Shown here one piece after another: positions 25,749-33,458 of a stretch of 64,000 nucleotides of DNA. The translations under genes and the position numbers were made by a program. Source of the DNA: Carnobacterium iners (GTDB lineage: Bacteria; Bacillota; Bacilli; Lactobacillales; Carnobacteriaceae); assembly GCF_900177385.1 (NCBI RefSeq), contig NZ_FXBJ01000002.1, positions 562,001 to 626,000 of the forward strand, read 5' to 3'. Each line of letters starts with the position of its first letter. The stretch's first letter is position 1. The notes below the pieces were generated by a model. That model was not told the origin of the DNA. It searched no databases and was given only the letters and a program-made list of their open reading frames with translations.

Positions 25749-27134
25749 CACTAGTGTTGCATAAACATAGCTTAATTTGACCTCATTTCTTGTTTTTCTG
25801 AAAAAAGGCAAAAAAAGGGAGTGCTTACGCAAAAGATGACTATTTCCAGAAAATTTTGCTTATTCAACTGATTCCATTACCAACGGACACCCTTTCTTTA
25901 AGGATCTAAGTCGGTATCAAAAGATTAAACCATTCTTCTGCCGGTTGAAATAACAGATAACGAAAAAATCGTTTGATTTGGAAAACAGACTGGTTACTTT
26001 TTGTTTTTAACTTAATCAAATAGGTTAATAAACTGGCAATCATGGCTAAAATCAGCTGATTGACAACCCCTTTTTCACTTCTCGAAAAAAACTTTTTAAT
26101 CGTCATATGTTGTTTAATATGCTTGAAGAACAGCTCTATTTGCCAACGTGCTTTGTACATTTCTGCAATGTCAGTAGAGGAGCAGTCAAAACGATTGGTA
26201 ATAAACTGGAGAGTTTTCCCCTTTTTATCTTGAACGGTTTCTAAACGAAATCTGGACGTTAGATGGTTCTGAGCACCTAATGCGACCATTTGGTCGCTGA
26301 TAACGGACTCACTCTTGGAAGCTACTAATGGTTCTAAAACATGAACTTTTGTATTCTTTTTGATTCTTGTCACAAAGAAGTAGCCCTGCGAGTGCATCGT
26401 ATCTAATCGTTCAAAATCAAGGTAACCGCGATCAAACACATAAGTCGCTTCAGGTTGATTAACCAATACTTCTAACTGATTTGTATCGTGCTCGACGGCG
26501 TTAGTCAGTGTAAATTCATCTGGGTAAAGATGTTCATTATCCATAAAGCAGAGTTTTAAGTGAAGCTTAACTCCTGATGTTGTTTTACGAAAATCAGCCC
26601 ATTGATAAAGGTTTTGGTTAAGTGAAAACGTCGAAGAATCAATTAGGTAGAGACTATTTCGTTTCGTTACGGGCCTTTTATTTTTAGCCTGACTAACCAG
26701 CTGACTAAAAATGGCTAAAAGAATCTCTGAATCTATTTTTGAGAGAGTTCTAGAGAGCTGAGAATAACTGATACTAGTCATACCCATTTCTTTTTGAAGT
26801 TCTTTCGAAACAAAAGCCGCATCTATCTCTCTAAGACTTTCTTTTTCGTCATTGATTCCATGAAGAAAAAGTTGAAGAGCTTGGAAGAAACTAAGTTTCT
26901 TATGGTATTTATCAAAGTCAACAATCTTTTTTTGAATAGGGCTTGGTAAAAGATTTAGCTTAATGGAAGAAAACCATTTATTAAAAGCAGAATTTGTTTT
27001 ATACTTATCCATGTGTTAGGTCCTTTTTATTGGTCTTGGATGAGTCATCTGAGTTCAGTATAAAGGACTTTTTTGCATATTGGAATAATATAAACAAATT
27101 TGTGAAACACATAATGTTTCATGCAACACTAGTG
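25749..27134 (-). mobile_element. Complete IS4-family-like element, copy 2
   Basis: 1386 bases, the same length and ends as copy 1 but inverted (CACTAGTGTTGCAT at 25749-25762, ATGCAACACTAGTG at 27121-27134). Its own perfect 9-base target duplication is ATTGATAAT (25740-25748 and 27135-27143). It lies 30 bases from the ISLre2 copy 2 element. Confidence 0.93.
25906..27012 (-). CDS. IS4 family transposase, copy 2
   Basis: A 368-residue DDE transposase, identical to copy 1 at all but about four residues (for example REIDAAF against REMDAAF, and FRLETVQ against FRLVTVQ). The catalytic Asp motifs LIDSSTF and FDRGYLDFE and the Y-R-E-K signature are intact, so both copies look active. The leader carries the same GTCCTTT/AAAGGAC inverted repeat over the ribosome site. 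Confidence 0.92.
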   Translation of the reverse strand: MDKYKTNSAFNKWFSSIKLNLLPSPIQKKIVDFDKYHKKLSFFQALQLFLHGINDEKESLREIDAAFVSKELQKEMGMTSISYSQLSRTLSKIDSEILLAIFSQLVSQAKNKRPVTKRNSLYLIDSSTFSLNQNLYQWADFRKTTSGVKLHLKLCFMDNEHLYPDEFTLTNAVEHDTNQLEVLVNQPEATYVFDRGYLDFERLDTMHSQGYFFVTRIKKNTKVHVLEPLVASKSESVISDQMVALGAQNHLTSRFRLETVQDKKGKTLQFITNRFDCSSTDIAEMYKARWQIELFFKHIKQHMTIKKFFSRSEKGVVNQLILAMIASLLTYLIKLKTKSNQSVFQIKRFFRYLLFQPAEEWFNLLIPT

Positions 27135-27164
27135 ATTGATAATAATATAAAAGATAACATGGGT

Positions 27165-28845
27165 GTATGTGTAAAATAGTTCTCGAGATACTATTATTTT
27201 TTACTAGCAAAAAGAAAGAAGGCGTTCTATCATAAATGTATGCTTGAGCGGCAAATACATAAATGAAAGAGGCCTTCTTATGAATAAGATTATATCAAAG
27301 ATTTACCAAATAATAAAGGATTCAAGCAATTTAATAGAGACAGAAGAAGCTATTCAAGTCTGTATGTATGAAGTATTCGCTGAATTAGTAGGAGATGTCT
27401 TCACTCATCTCAATCAGGTAATCAAAGAGCAGAAACAAGAGGAAGGTTGGAAAGTGAAACGAGAAGATTGGAAAACCGTTCAGTTTATTTTTGGGTCTGT
27501 TCGTTATTGTCGTACCTTGATGATAGATCAAGAGAGTCAAAATCATTATCCGCTAGATGACTGGCTAGGTATTCGGAAATATCAACGCCATAGTCCACTA
27601 GTAGAAGTAAAAGTGGCAGAGTTGGCGAGTAACGTTACTTATAGAGATACTGCAGATATGTTAAATGAATGGACAGCTGTTACGATTAGTCATCAAACAG
27701 TCGGTAGTCTTCTCAAACGCGTTGGATCCGCACAAGCACGTGAAGATGAAGAGAGCGTATTGGAACTAGAAGAATCAGCTGAGTTGCCGGAAGGAAAAAA
27801 GGTAGACTATCTTTATGCCGAGGCTGATGGAGTTTTTGTCCGTGGGACAAAAAAGAAAAAGAGCTTAGAAGTTCGTCATGCCATCCTTTATGAAGGCTGG
27901 AATAAAAATGGAAAACGCGTCTCTTTAAAGGAACCCAAAGCCATTATGACGACTAAAAAAACCGCTGGTTTTTGGGCAGAGATTCAAGCCTTTACAGCGA
28001 ATCATTATGCCTTACAACAAGCTCAAATCATTACAAATAGTGACGGCGGACAAGGGTATACCGCAGACAAATTCCAAGAAGCTTTTTCTCAATCGAACTA
28101 CCCTGTTTTAAATCAGCTAGACTCTTATCATGTTTTTCAAGGGTTAAACCGTGCATTTGGCGTGAAAACTACCATTTTTAAACAGCAGGTCAAGCAAGCA
28201 TTAAAGACGCATGATTTAGATCATTTAACTATTTGGTTGGATACGTATGAAAGTACGCTAGATGAAACTTCTGCAGTGGAAAAACTGACTACATTTCGAA
28301 CCTATGTAGTACGAAATTGGGATCGAATTTTCGATTGGTGCGAAAAAGTAGAACAAGCGCCGAAGGACGCAAGAGGTTTAGGCGCAATGGAGTCCAATCA
28401 ACGACGTATCTCTTTTCGCATGAAAAAGCGAGGAATGCATTGGAGCGCAGAAGGTTGCGAAGCTATGGTAAAGGTAAAACAAGGGATGTTTAATCACACC
28501 TTGCGTGAAGCCTATCTTCACCAACAAAATAGAAGTGCGAGAAATCAACGTAAGTTAAACCAAACGGTTCGTTTATCGTCGTTATTGCATGAGAAAACAC
28601 GGCAGTCAGTCGGGGCAAAAAATGGGACTATTCCGTTATATGCCTCCCGTTCATCAGCAATAGGACAATTAATTAAAAGTTTTCGTTAATTCCTGTCTTT
28701 TGGGAAAAGGTTCCTGGTTTTAGGAACCTTCTCCCAAAAGATGGGCCAGCAAGCGGAGTAGCCGTGCGGTAGCTGATGAGTGTACAAGAATAAAACGTCT
28801 AAACTAGCATGGTAATAGGACGCTCGAGAAAAACTTGACACAAAC
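27165..28845 (+). mobile_element. Complete ISLre2-family-like element, copy 2
   Basis: 1681 bases with imperfect roughly 23-base terminal repeats (starts GTATGTGTAAAATAG, ends CTTGACACAAAC). It has a perfect 9-base target duplication AACATGGGT (27156-27164 and 28846-28854). It is inverted relative to copy 1. The boundary was fixed by requiring the same 9-base duplication as copy 1, which also gives equal element lengths. Confidence 0.88.
27280..28689 (+). CDS. ISLre2 family transposase, copy 2
   Basis: A 469-residue ISLre2 transposase, same length as copy 1 but with many substitutions. The VDYLYAEADGVFVRG, IITNSDGGQGY and LGAMESNQRRISFRMKKRGM blocks are intact. The in-frame ATG at 27244 lies inside the leader hairpin; ATG at 27280 aligns with the copy 1 start. 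The leader pairs AAGAAGGC (27216-27223) with GCCTTCTT (27272-27279), covering the GAGGCC ribosome site. Confidence 0.9.
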   Translation: MNKIISKIYQIIKDSSNLIETEEAIQVCMYEVFAELVGDVFTHLNQVIKEQKQEEGWKVKREDWKTVQFIFGSVRYCRTLMIDQESQNHYPLDDWLGIRKYQRHSPLVEVKVAELASNVTYRDTADMLNEWTAVTISHQTVGSLLKRVGSAQAREDEESVLELEESAELPEGKKVDYLYAEADGVFVRGTKKKKSLEVRHAILYEGWNKNGKRVSLKEPKAIMTTKKTAGFWAEIQAFTANHYALQQAQIITNSDGGQGYTADKFQEAFSQSNYPVLNQLDSYHVFQGLNRAFGVKTTIFKQQVKQALKTHDLDHLTIWLDTYESTLDETSAVEKLTTFRTYVVRNWDRIFDWCEKVEQAPKDARGLGAMESNQRRISFRMKKRGMHWSAEGCEAMVKVKQGMFNHTLREAYLHQQNRSARNQRKLNQTVRLSSLLHEKTRQSVGAKNGTIPLYASRSSAIGQLIKSFR

Positions 28846-28920
28846 AACATGGGTTAAAAAAATGCGTAGATAACCTATTCATGCTAGAATAAAAATAAGA
28901 CATTATTGGAGGATGATATT

Positions 28921-29301
28921 ATGAAACAAGAACTCGTTGAGATTTGCCTACGTGTCAGAAATATTGACGCTACTTTAGACTTCTATACTAATCTATTTGA
29001 TTTTGAAGTTGCTAGCCGCAGAGAATTCCCTGAAAAAAAGTTTGATTTAGTTTATCTGAATTCTCCCGGTTCTTCTGTACAGATTGAGCTCACTTATAAT
29101 TATGATGCTGAGCCATATAATGTAGGAAATGGCTTCAGTCATTTAGGTGTGGCTGTCGGTGATTTAGAAAAAATGTATGAAATTTGTACAGCCTCTACTT
29201 ACGAAACAGGTGAGTTAAGAGGACTTTCAGGCGGTACACCAACCTATTTCTTTGTGACAGACCCTGATGGCTATCGCATTGAAGTAAAACGCGCAAAATA
29301 A
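28921..29301 (+). CDS. Glyoxalase I-like VOC-superfamily protein
   Basis: A 126-residue VOC-fold protein close to GloA (lactoylglutathione lyase), which isomerises the methylglyoxal-glutathione adduct. Of the four metal ligands of GloA, three are visible: Glu in VQIELTYN, His in FSHLGVAV and the C-terminal Glu in YRIEVKRAK. The first, normally His in the HTMLRV-type motif, is Glu here (VEICLRVRN). Activity or metal preference may therefore differ. ATG at 28921 follows GGAGG by 8 bases; an upstream in-frame ATG at 28906 was rejected. It lies just outside ISLre2 copy 2. Confidence 0.8.
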   Translation: MKQELVEICLRVRNIDATLDFYTNLFDFEVASRREFPEKKFDLVYLNSPGSSVQIELTYNYDAEPYNVGNGFSHLGVAVGDLEKMYEICTASTYETGELRGLSGGTPTYFFVTDPDGYRIEVKRAK

Positions 29302-29314
29302 TTGTTTGAATAGT

Positions 29315-29358
29315 TAAAATAGATGCCTGTTGGTAATAACCAATAGGCATCTATTTTT
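29315..29358. terminator. Strong terminator between gloA-like gene and endonuclease pseudogene
   Basis: A nearly perfect stem (AAAATAGATGCCTGTTGGT and its partner ending in GGCATCTATTTTT) with T-runs on the plus strand and A-rich sequence on the other side. Confidence 0.88.
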
Positions 29359-29422
29359 ATTCTTTAATTTCCTGCTGTTTTTATTTAAGATTAAATCAAT
29401 TATTTTCTAAAAATAGTATCAT

Positions 29423-30355
29423 TTATGGTACTATTCTCCGTGATGTATCTAAATGAGGTTTTAGAGTTTTCTCCATCAATAACTTTTTCTTTTCATAATC
29501 AATATACAATCGATCACTTACTTTTCTATACCTACGCAACTTATTGTCCTCTGAAATTTCCTTTAACCGAAAATTCCCAATATATCTATAGCTAAATTTC
29601 CCGAAATTATCTTTTATCTTAGCAAAAACCACTCTTAAATCACCTAATTCATGATCAACTGTTTTACCGTCTTCACGAATATTCTCTTCTGTGATAACAC
29701 TCCAGTCTTCATTTAAGTAGTTCAACCATTGACTATGCTCTTCTTTTTCTTTTGTTGAAATAGTCGGAAACCAAACGTGCGTAAGTTCATCATCAATAGT
29801 AACTAAGAAGCTTGCTTGTTGCTAGCCTTTATAATTTTTGAAAAACAACTGGTTAGCAACGTCAGTAATTAAACGAAAGCGATAAAAATCATCAATCGAT
29901 ATATATTCTTTTTTCTTTATTTGCTCTTTAATAGATACATCTGTATCCCATTCTGTAATTTTTTTATCTACTATTTTTTCTTTTATCTCTGCTGAAACTG
30001 TCTCTATTCTCTCTGTTAATTTTTGTAATGGTAATGTTGCATCAATTCGTTTTAATTCAAATAGACTACTTTCGCGAATGGATGATAATTTTTCTTCAAT
30101 AGTTAATTCACGTTTTAAATCAGATTTAGTATTTTTTTTATGAAAAGCCTCATCTACTTCTACGCCTACATTTATTTGGGGAAAGTATAAATCGATTAAA
30201 TAGTATTTATTATTATCACCCTTTACATATTGCTGGGTTACAGGTCGTATATTTAAATAATTAGTTTTTTGCCAGATAGCATTAAGTATATAATTCTCAT
30301 AATCCTTTCGTTTAGTACGAGAAAAAGTCTTAATTAAATATTCAAGCTTGTTCAT
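29423..30355 (-). pseudogene. PvuRts1I/AbaSI-like modification-dependent endonuclease, broken by an in-frame amber codon
   Basis: A single reading frame of 310 codons with one TAG at codon 178 (29822-29824). The N-terminal half carries a Vsr/PD-(D/E)XK-like core, YYLIDLYFPQINVGVEVDEA (Asp55, Glu66, Asp68/Glu69), then His72. The C-terminal half (VTIDDELTHVWFPT, then GKFSYRYIGNFRLKEI) fits the SRA-like base-reading domain of this family. The order and about 300-residue length match PvuRts1I/AbaSI, which cut DNA containing (glucosyl-)hydroxymethylcytosine; this assignment is from remembered family resemblance. The frame continues without a shift on both sides of the stop, so it is a point nonsense mutation, a sequencing error or readthrough. 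Follows two small genes. Confidence 0.65.
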
Positions 30356-30458
30356 CTAATCCTCCTTGTAAAAATTTTCTCTTTCTTTATAAAGTCAAAA
30401 ATAAATGATTTTCTATAAAGATGATCTACTGATGGTATTATTATTGATTCTAAACTAC

Positions 30459-30674
30459 TCATCTCATTTTTTTTGATACTGTTGTAAGTCGAAAATTATT
30501 ATCGACAATATTAAATAAATAAATAAAATTATTCCAAAGTGTCGGATAATCTTTATTATCTTCAATCCAATCACGATTAACAATAATTGATACTTCTCTG
30601 ACATTACCAGTATCACACATTTTTATTGGCTCTTCTAAACCTTTTTCATATCTTATTAAAACACTAGATTGCAT
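30459..30674 (-). CDS. Hypothetical 71-aa protein upstream of the endonuclease
   Basis: No family recognised. It starts MQSSVLIRYEKGLEEPIK and ends FRLTTVSKKMR, soluble and basic. The ribosome site is poor: AGGGGA lies about 14 bases upstream of the ATG. An overlapping frame starting at about 30707 (MNIFRGKQTLYAI, then stop) reads plausibly into this one through a one-base shift, so this may be the 3' part of a frameshifted gene. It is the same strand as, and about 100 bases from, the endonuclease gene, suggesting one transcript. Confidence 0.4.
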   Translation of the reverse strand: MQSSVLIRYEKGLEEPIKMCDTGNVREVSIIVNRDWIEDNKDYPTLWNNFIYLFNIVDNNFRLTTVSKKMR

Positions 30675-30718
30675 ATAATGTTTGTTTTCCCCTGAATATA
30701 TTCATTAAATTTTTTTAC

Positions 30719-30868
30719 TTATACATACTTTGAAATGTTAAAATATTCAATTACATCTTCTAATGACCATTCTTTCTCAATAGAATTGTCATTAATTTTT
30801 TCTATAACTTTATCCAATTCCCAGCTACATGCCAAATCATATTCAGATAAAAATTTAACTCTATTCAT
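30719..30868 (-). CDS. Small acidic hypothetical protein, 49 aa
   Basis: Starts MNRVKFLSEYDLACSWELDK and ends VIEYFNISKYV; acidic and probably helical. No family recognised. ATG at 30868 has a strong GGGGGAG ribosome site 7 bases upstream, which rules out the longer in-frame start at 30913. First in the minus-strand row with the 71-residue protein and the endonuclease; a small partner or regulator role is possible but unproven. Confidence 0.5.
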   Translation of the reverse strand: MNRVKFLSEYDLACSWELDKVIEKINDNSIEKEWSLEDVIEYFNISKYV

Positions 30869-31037
30869 TTTTATCTCCCCCAATCTTAGTAATATTAAAT
30901 ATATCAGATTCACTAAATTAAGCTCATTTTATAACATATTCATATTTTCTTTACTTAATACTTAATTATAACTAAAAGATCACGCCTCTTGATTCTTTTC
31001 CATACCAATATTTTAAATATTTCTTACAAAACCTCAT

Positions 31038-31517
31038 TTACTTATGATATGGTTCATTCTTCATAATGCGAAAACCACGATAAATCTGTTCAATAAGTAC
31101 TAATCGCATCAATTGATGGGGAAGGGTCATCTTGCCAAAAGAAATCTTTGTATTGCTTCTTTTCATAACTGCTTCACTTAAACCTAAAGAACCACCGATA
31201 ACAAATACAAGGTTACTTTTTCCTTGAACACCTAATTGCTCGATTTCTTTTGAAAATTTTTCTGATGTTCGTTGATCTCCTTCAATAGCTAGAGCGAATA
31301 CAAAAGCTTGCTCAGGGATTTTAGCTAAAATTCGCTCTCCTTCTTTTTCTTTTACCTGAATCATTTCTGCTTCGCTCAATTTTTCTGGAGCTTTTTCATC
31401 TGCTACTTCTATTAACTCCATTTTACAATAGGCGCTTAATCTTTTAATGTATTCAGCGATACCCATTTTTAAATACTTCTCTTTTAATTTACCAACCGTT
31501 ATAATTTTAATATTCAT
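31038..31517 (-). CDS. rlmH: 23S rRNA (pseudouridine1915-N3)-methyltransferase RlmH
   Basis: A 159-residue SPOUT methyltransferase acting on helix 69 of 23S rRNA. The knotted C-terminal SAM site is clear ([13 protein letters not shown], then [20 protein letters not shown]) and the protein ends NEPYHK, the conserved RlmH tail. Its last 18 bases on the coding strand, GAACCATATCATAAGTAA, match the staphylococcal SCC attachment core at 15 of 18 positions. Downstream lies an accessory region. DnaA boxes flank its start. Confidence 0.96.
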   Translation of the reverse strand: MNIKIITVGKLKEKYLKMGIAEYIKRLSAYCKMELIEVADEKAPEKLSEAEMIQVKEKEGERILAKIPEQAFVFALAIEGDQRTSEKFSKEIEQLGVQGKSNLVFVIGGSLGLSEAVMKRSNTKISFGKMTLPHQLMRLVLIEQIYRGFRIMKNEPYHK

Positions 31518-31519
31518 AG

Positions 31520-31877
31520 TTATCCACCTTTATAAATTAGTTATCCACAATAGTTACGCACATGTTCACAACTAGACCACTTCATATGGTATGCGAATGT
31601 CCGTTCTCTACCACATATATAGGTGCTGCCTCGCAATAAGCACACTTATCGTTTTGCTTGTCCACAGGTGAAAAAGCCTTCAAAACCGGCAATTCAAAAC
31701 CTCCATAAACAGCGTCATCTAGACCTTCTTCAATATGTTCTTGACACGCTTTAATATGTTCCATCCACAGCACTCCTTTTATTTTGTGGATAACTTTGTA
31801 ATCCACGAGTTCTTTCTTTTCTTATTTTACAGCACTTATCCACAATGTCCAAAACTTTTTATTATTTGTTATCCACA
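31520..31877. promoter_or_regulatory. Cluster of DnaA boxes next to rlmH
   Basis: Four perfect boxes, TTATCCACA or its complement, lie at 31541-31549, 31785-31793, 31836-31844 and 31869-31877. One near-match TTATCCACC lies at 31520-31528. They bracket the small CxxH/CxxC gene, about 27 kb from dnaA. This density (four perfect 9-mers in about 340 bases) is similar to the origin itself. Confidence 0.75.
31582..31764 (-). CDS. CxxH/CxxC family small protein
   Basis: A 60-residue protein of the Firmicutes family named for paired metal-binding-type motifs: CQEH near the N-terminus (residues 7-10) and CAYC near residue 41. It probably binds zinc; the role is unknown. The longer start at 31806 overlaps a DnaA box and lacks a ribosome site. 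ATG at 31764 follows AAAGGAG by about 9 bases. Located between htrA and rlmH, its usual neighbours. Confidence 0.8.
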   Translation of the reverse strand: MEHIKACQEHIEEGLDDAVYGGFELPVLKAFSPVDKQNDKCAYCEAAPIYVVENGHSHTI

Positions 31878-31916
31878 AAATAGCTAAGAAAAGAATAAAC
31901 TCTTCCTTTTTACTAC

Positions 31917-31958
31917 AAATAACCCCCGATTACCTATAAGGCAATCGGGGGTTATTTA
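31917..31958 (-). terminator. Terminator after htrA
   Basis: A GC-rich stem AAATAACCCCCGATT / AATCGGGGGTTATTT with a short loop, one of the strongest hairpins in the window. Confidence 0.9.
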
Positions 31959-31967
31959 CAGATTAAT

Positions 31968-33218
31968 TTAGGAGATTGATTCAGAAGTGGTCATCGTTAC
32001 AGTTGTCTTTTCAAGTTTACCATCACGATAATAGTCTATTTCAACTTCCTTGCCTAATTCTGATTTATAGATTCCTTTACGTAAGGAAATCGTATTTTTA
32101 ACTTCTTCACCATTAAATTTTACAATAACGTCATATTTTTGAAGTCCTCCTTTTTCTGCGGCTGAACCTTCCTGGACTTGACCTACGACAACACCTGCTG
32201 TTACCTCTTTAGGCAATTTGAGTACACTTTCTTTTTGTTGTTCAGAGATTTGAGAAATGTCTAATAAACTTATCCCTAGGACTGGACGAACAACTTTTCC
32301 TTCTGTTTCCAATTGATTAATAATATCAACAACATCATTACTTGGAATAGCAAAACCCAATCCTTCAACTGTATCTGCTGAGATTTTCATTGAGTTGATT
32401 CCAATAACTTGGCCTGCAATATTAATTAAAGCGCCACCTGAATTTCCAGGATTAATCGCTGCATCTGTTTGGATAACAGTCATTTCCCAGTCTACTACGC
32501 TATCCCCGTCTATATCTGTATCAACTGTTCTATTCTTTGCTGAAACGATCCCTTGGGTTACAGAAGAAGCAAAATTTGTGCCTAGAGGAGAACCAATTGC
32601 AATTGCTGGTTCGCCTACTTGTATGCTATCAGAGTTTCCGAATGTCGCTGCTTTCTTCACTTTATCAGCAGGAACAGATAGCACAGCTAAATCTGTCCAT
32701 ATGTCTGTACCGATTACTTCGGCTTTAAATTTTGTCCCATCTTTTAGTAAAATTTCTATCGCATCAGAATTATCGATAACGTGGTTATTCGTTACAATAT
32801 AAGCAGTATCACCATCTATTTTATAAATAACGCCGCTTCCTTCTCCAATTGTTTGTAGATTCGTTTCATTTGTAGGTTCCGTAGTTCCTGAGCCAAAGAC
32901 TCCATCGAATCCTTCTAAGTTTTGTTCTTTCATATTTATGACCGAAACAACTGAGTCTTCAACTTTTTTTACTGCTTCTGTCACTTCTGAAGTAACATTA
33001 ACAGTAACATCTGTCGTTGTTACTTTTCCGTTGCCATCTACTAAACCAGATTCTTGTGTTGGAATTCCTCCACCATCTAGATTGTCAGTAGCATATAAAT
33101 ATCCACCACCGAGTAAGGCTACTATTAAACCACCGAGTAATCCGCCTAGAATAATTGCTTTAAATCCTTTATTTTTCTTAGGAGTTACTTCTTTTACATG
33201 GTCAGCTTTTTGTTTCAT
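31968..33218 (-). CDS. htrA: Membrane-anchored serine protease HtrA/DegP
   Basis: A 416-residue surface quality-control protease. There is a short cytoplasmic tail, one membrane segment (about residues 20-42), a low-complexity linker, and a trypsin-like domain with the triad His146 (TNNHVID), Asp176 (TDLAVL) and Ser260 (NPGNSGGAL). One PDZ domain (about 310-405) contains GVVVGQVQEGSAAEKGGLQ. It degrades misfolded exported proteins. It lies downstream of the wal operon, the common order in Lactobacillales; ribosome site GGGGTGA before ATG. Confidence 0.96.
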   Translation of the reverse strand: MKQKADHVKEVTPKKNKGFKAIILGGLLGGLIVALLGGGYLYATDNLDGGGIPTQESGLVDGNGKVTTTDVTVNVTSEVTEAVKKVEDSVVSVINMKEQNLEGFDGVFGSGTTEPTNETNLQTIGEGSGVIYKIDGDTAYIVTNNHVIDNSDAIEILLKDGTKFKAEVIGTDIWTDLAVLSVPADKVKKAATFGNSDSIQVGEPAIAIGSPLGTNFASSVTQGIVSAKNRTVDTDIDGDSVVDWEMTVIQTDAAINPGNSGGALINIAGQVIGINSMKISADTVEGLGFAIPSNDVVDIINQLETEGKVVRPVLGISLLDISQISEQQKESVLKLPKEVTAGVVVGQVQEGSAAEKGGLQKYDVIVKFNGEEVKNTISLRKGIYKSELGKEVEIDYYRDGKLEKTTVTMTTSESIS

Positions 33219-33403
33219 TTTTCACTCACCCCTTGTAATTATTTCTATTATCATTTTAACAGTCTATTTTGAATTTTTCGTGAATAACCAGTGACTTAAA
33301 TAAGGAATATAAGCTAACAAAAATCTTATTTCATCTTACTAATGGTTGCTTTTATTCTACCGTTATTTTTTTAAAATGACTACTAAAAACCCTTTTCCAT
33401 AAA

Positions 33404-33450
33404 AAAATTCAAAGTAGAAAAAGGACTTTTCTACTTTGAATTTTTTTTAT
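33404..33450 (-). terminator. Terminator after walJ
   Basis: The stem AAATTCAAAGTAGAAAA / TTTTCTACTTTGAATTT with a T-run, between walJ and htrA. Confidence 0.88.
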
Positions 33451-33458
33451 TTTTCTAA

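Noticed and set aside
16984-27134. Composite transposon bounded by the two IS4 copies
   Set aside because: Each IS has its own 9-base target duplication; a composite element moving as a unit would share one duplication at the outer ends only.
24196-31055. Complete SCC-type cassette next to rlmH
   Set aside because: No ccr recombinase genes and no second attachment core were found; only the rlmH end resembles an att site.
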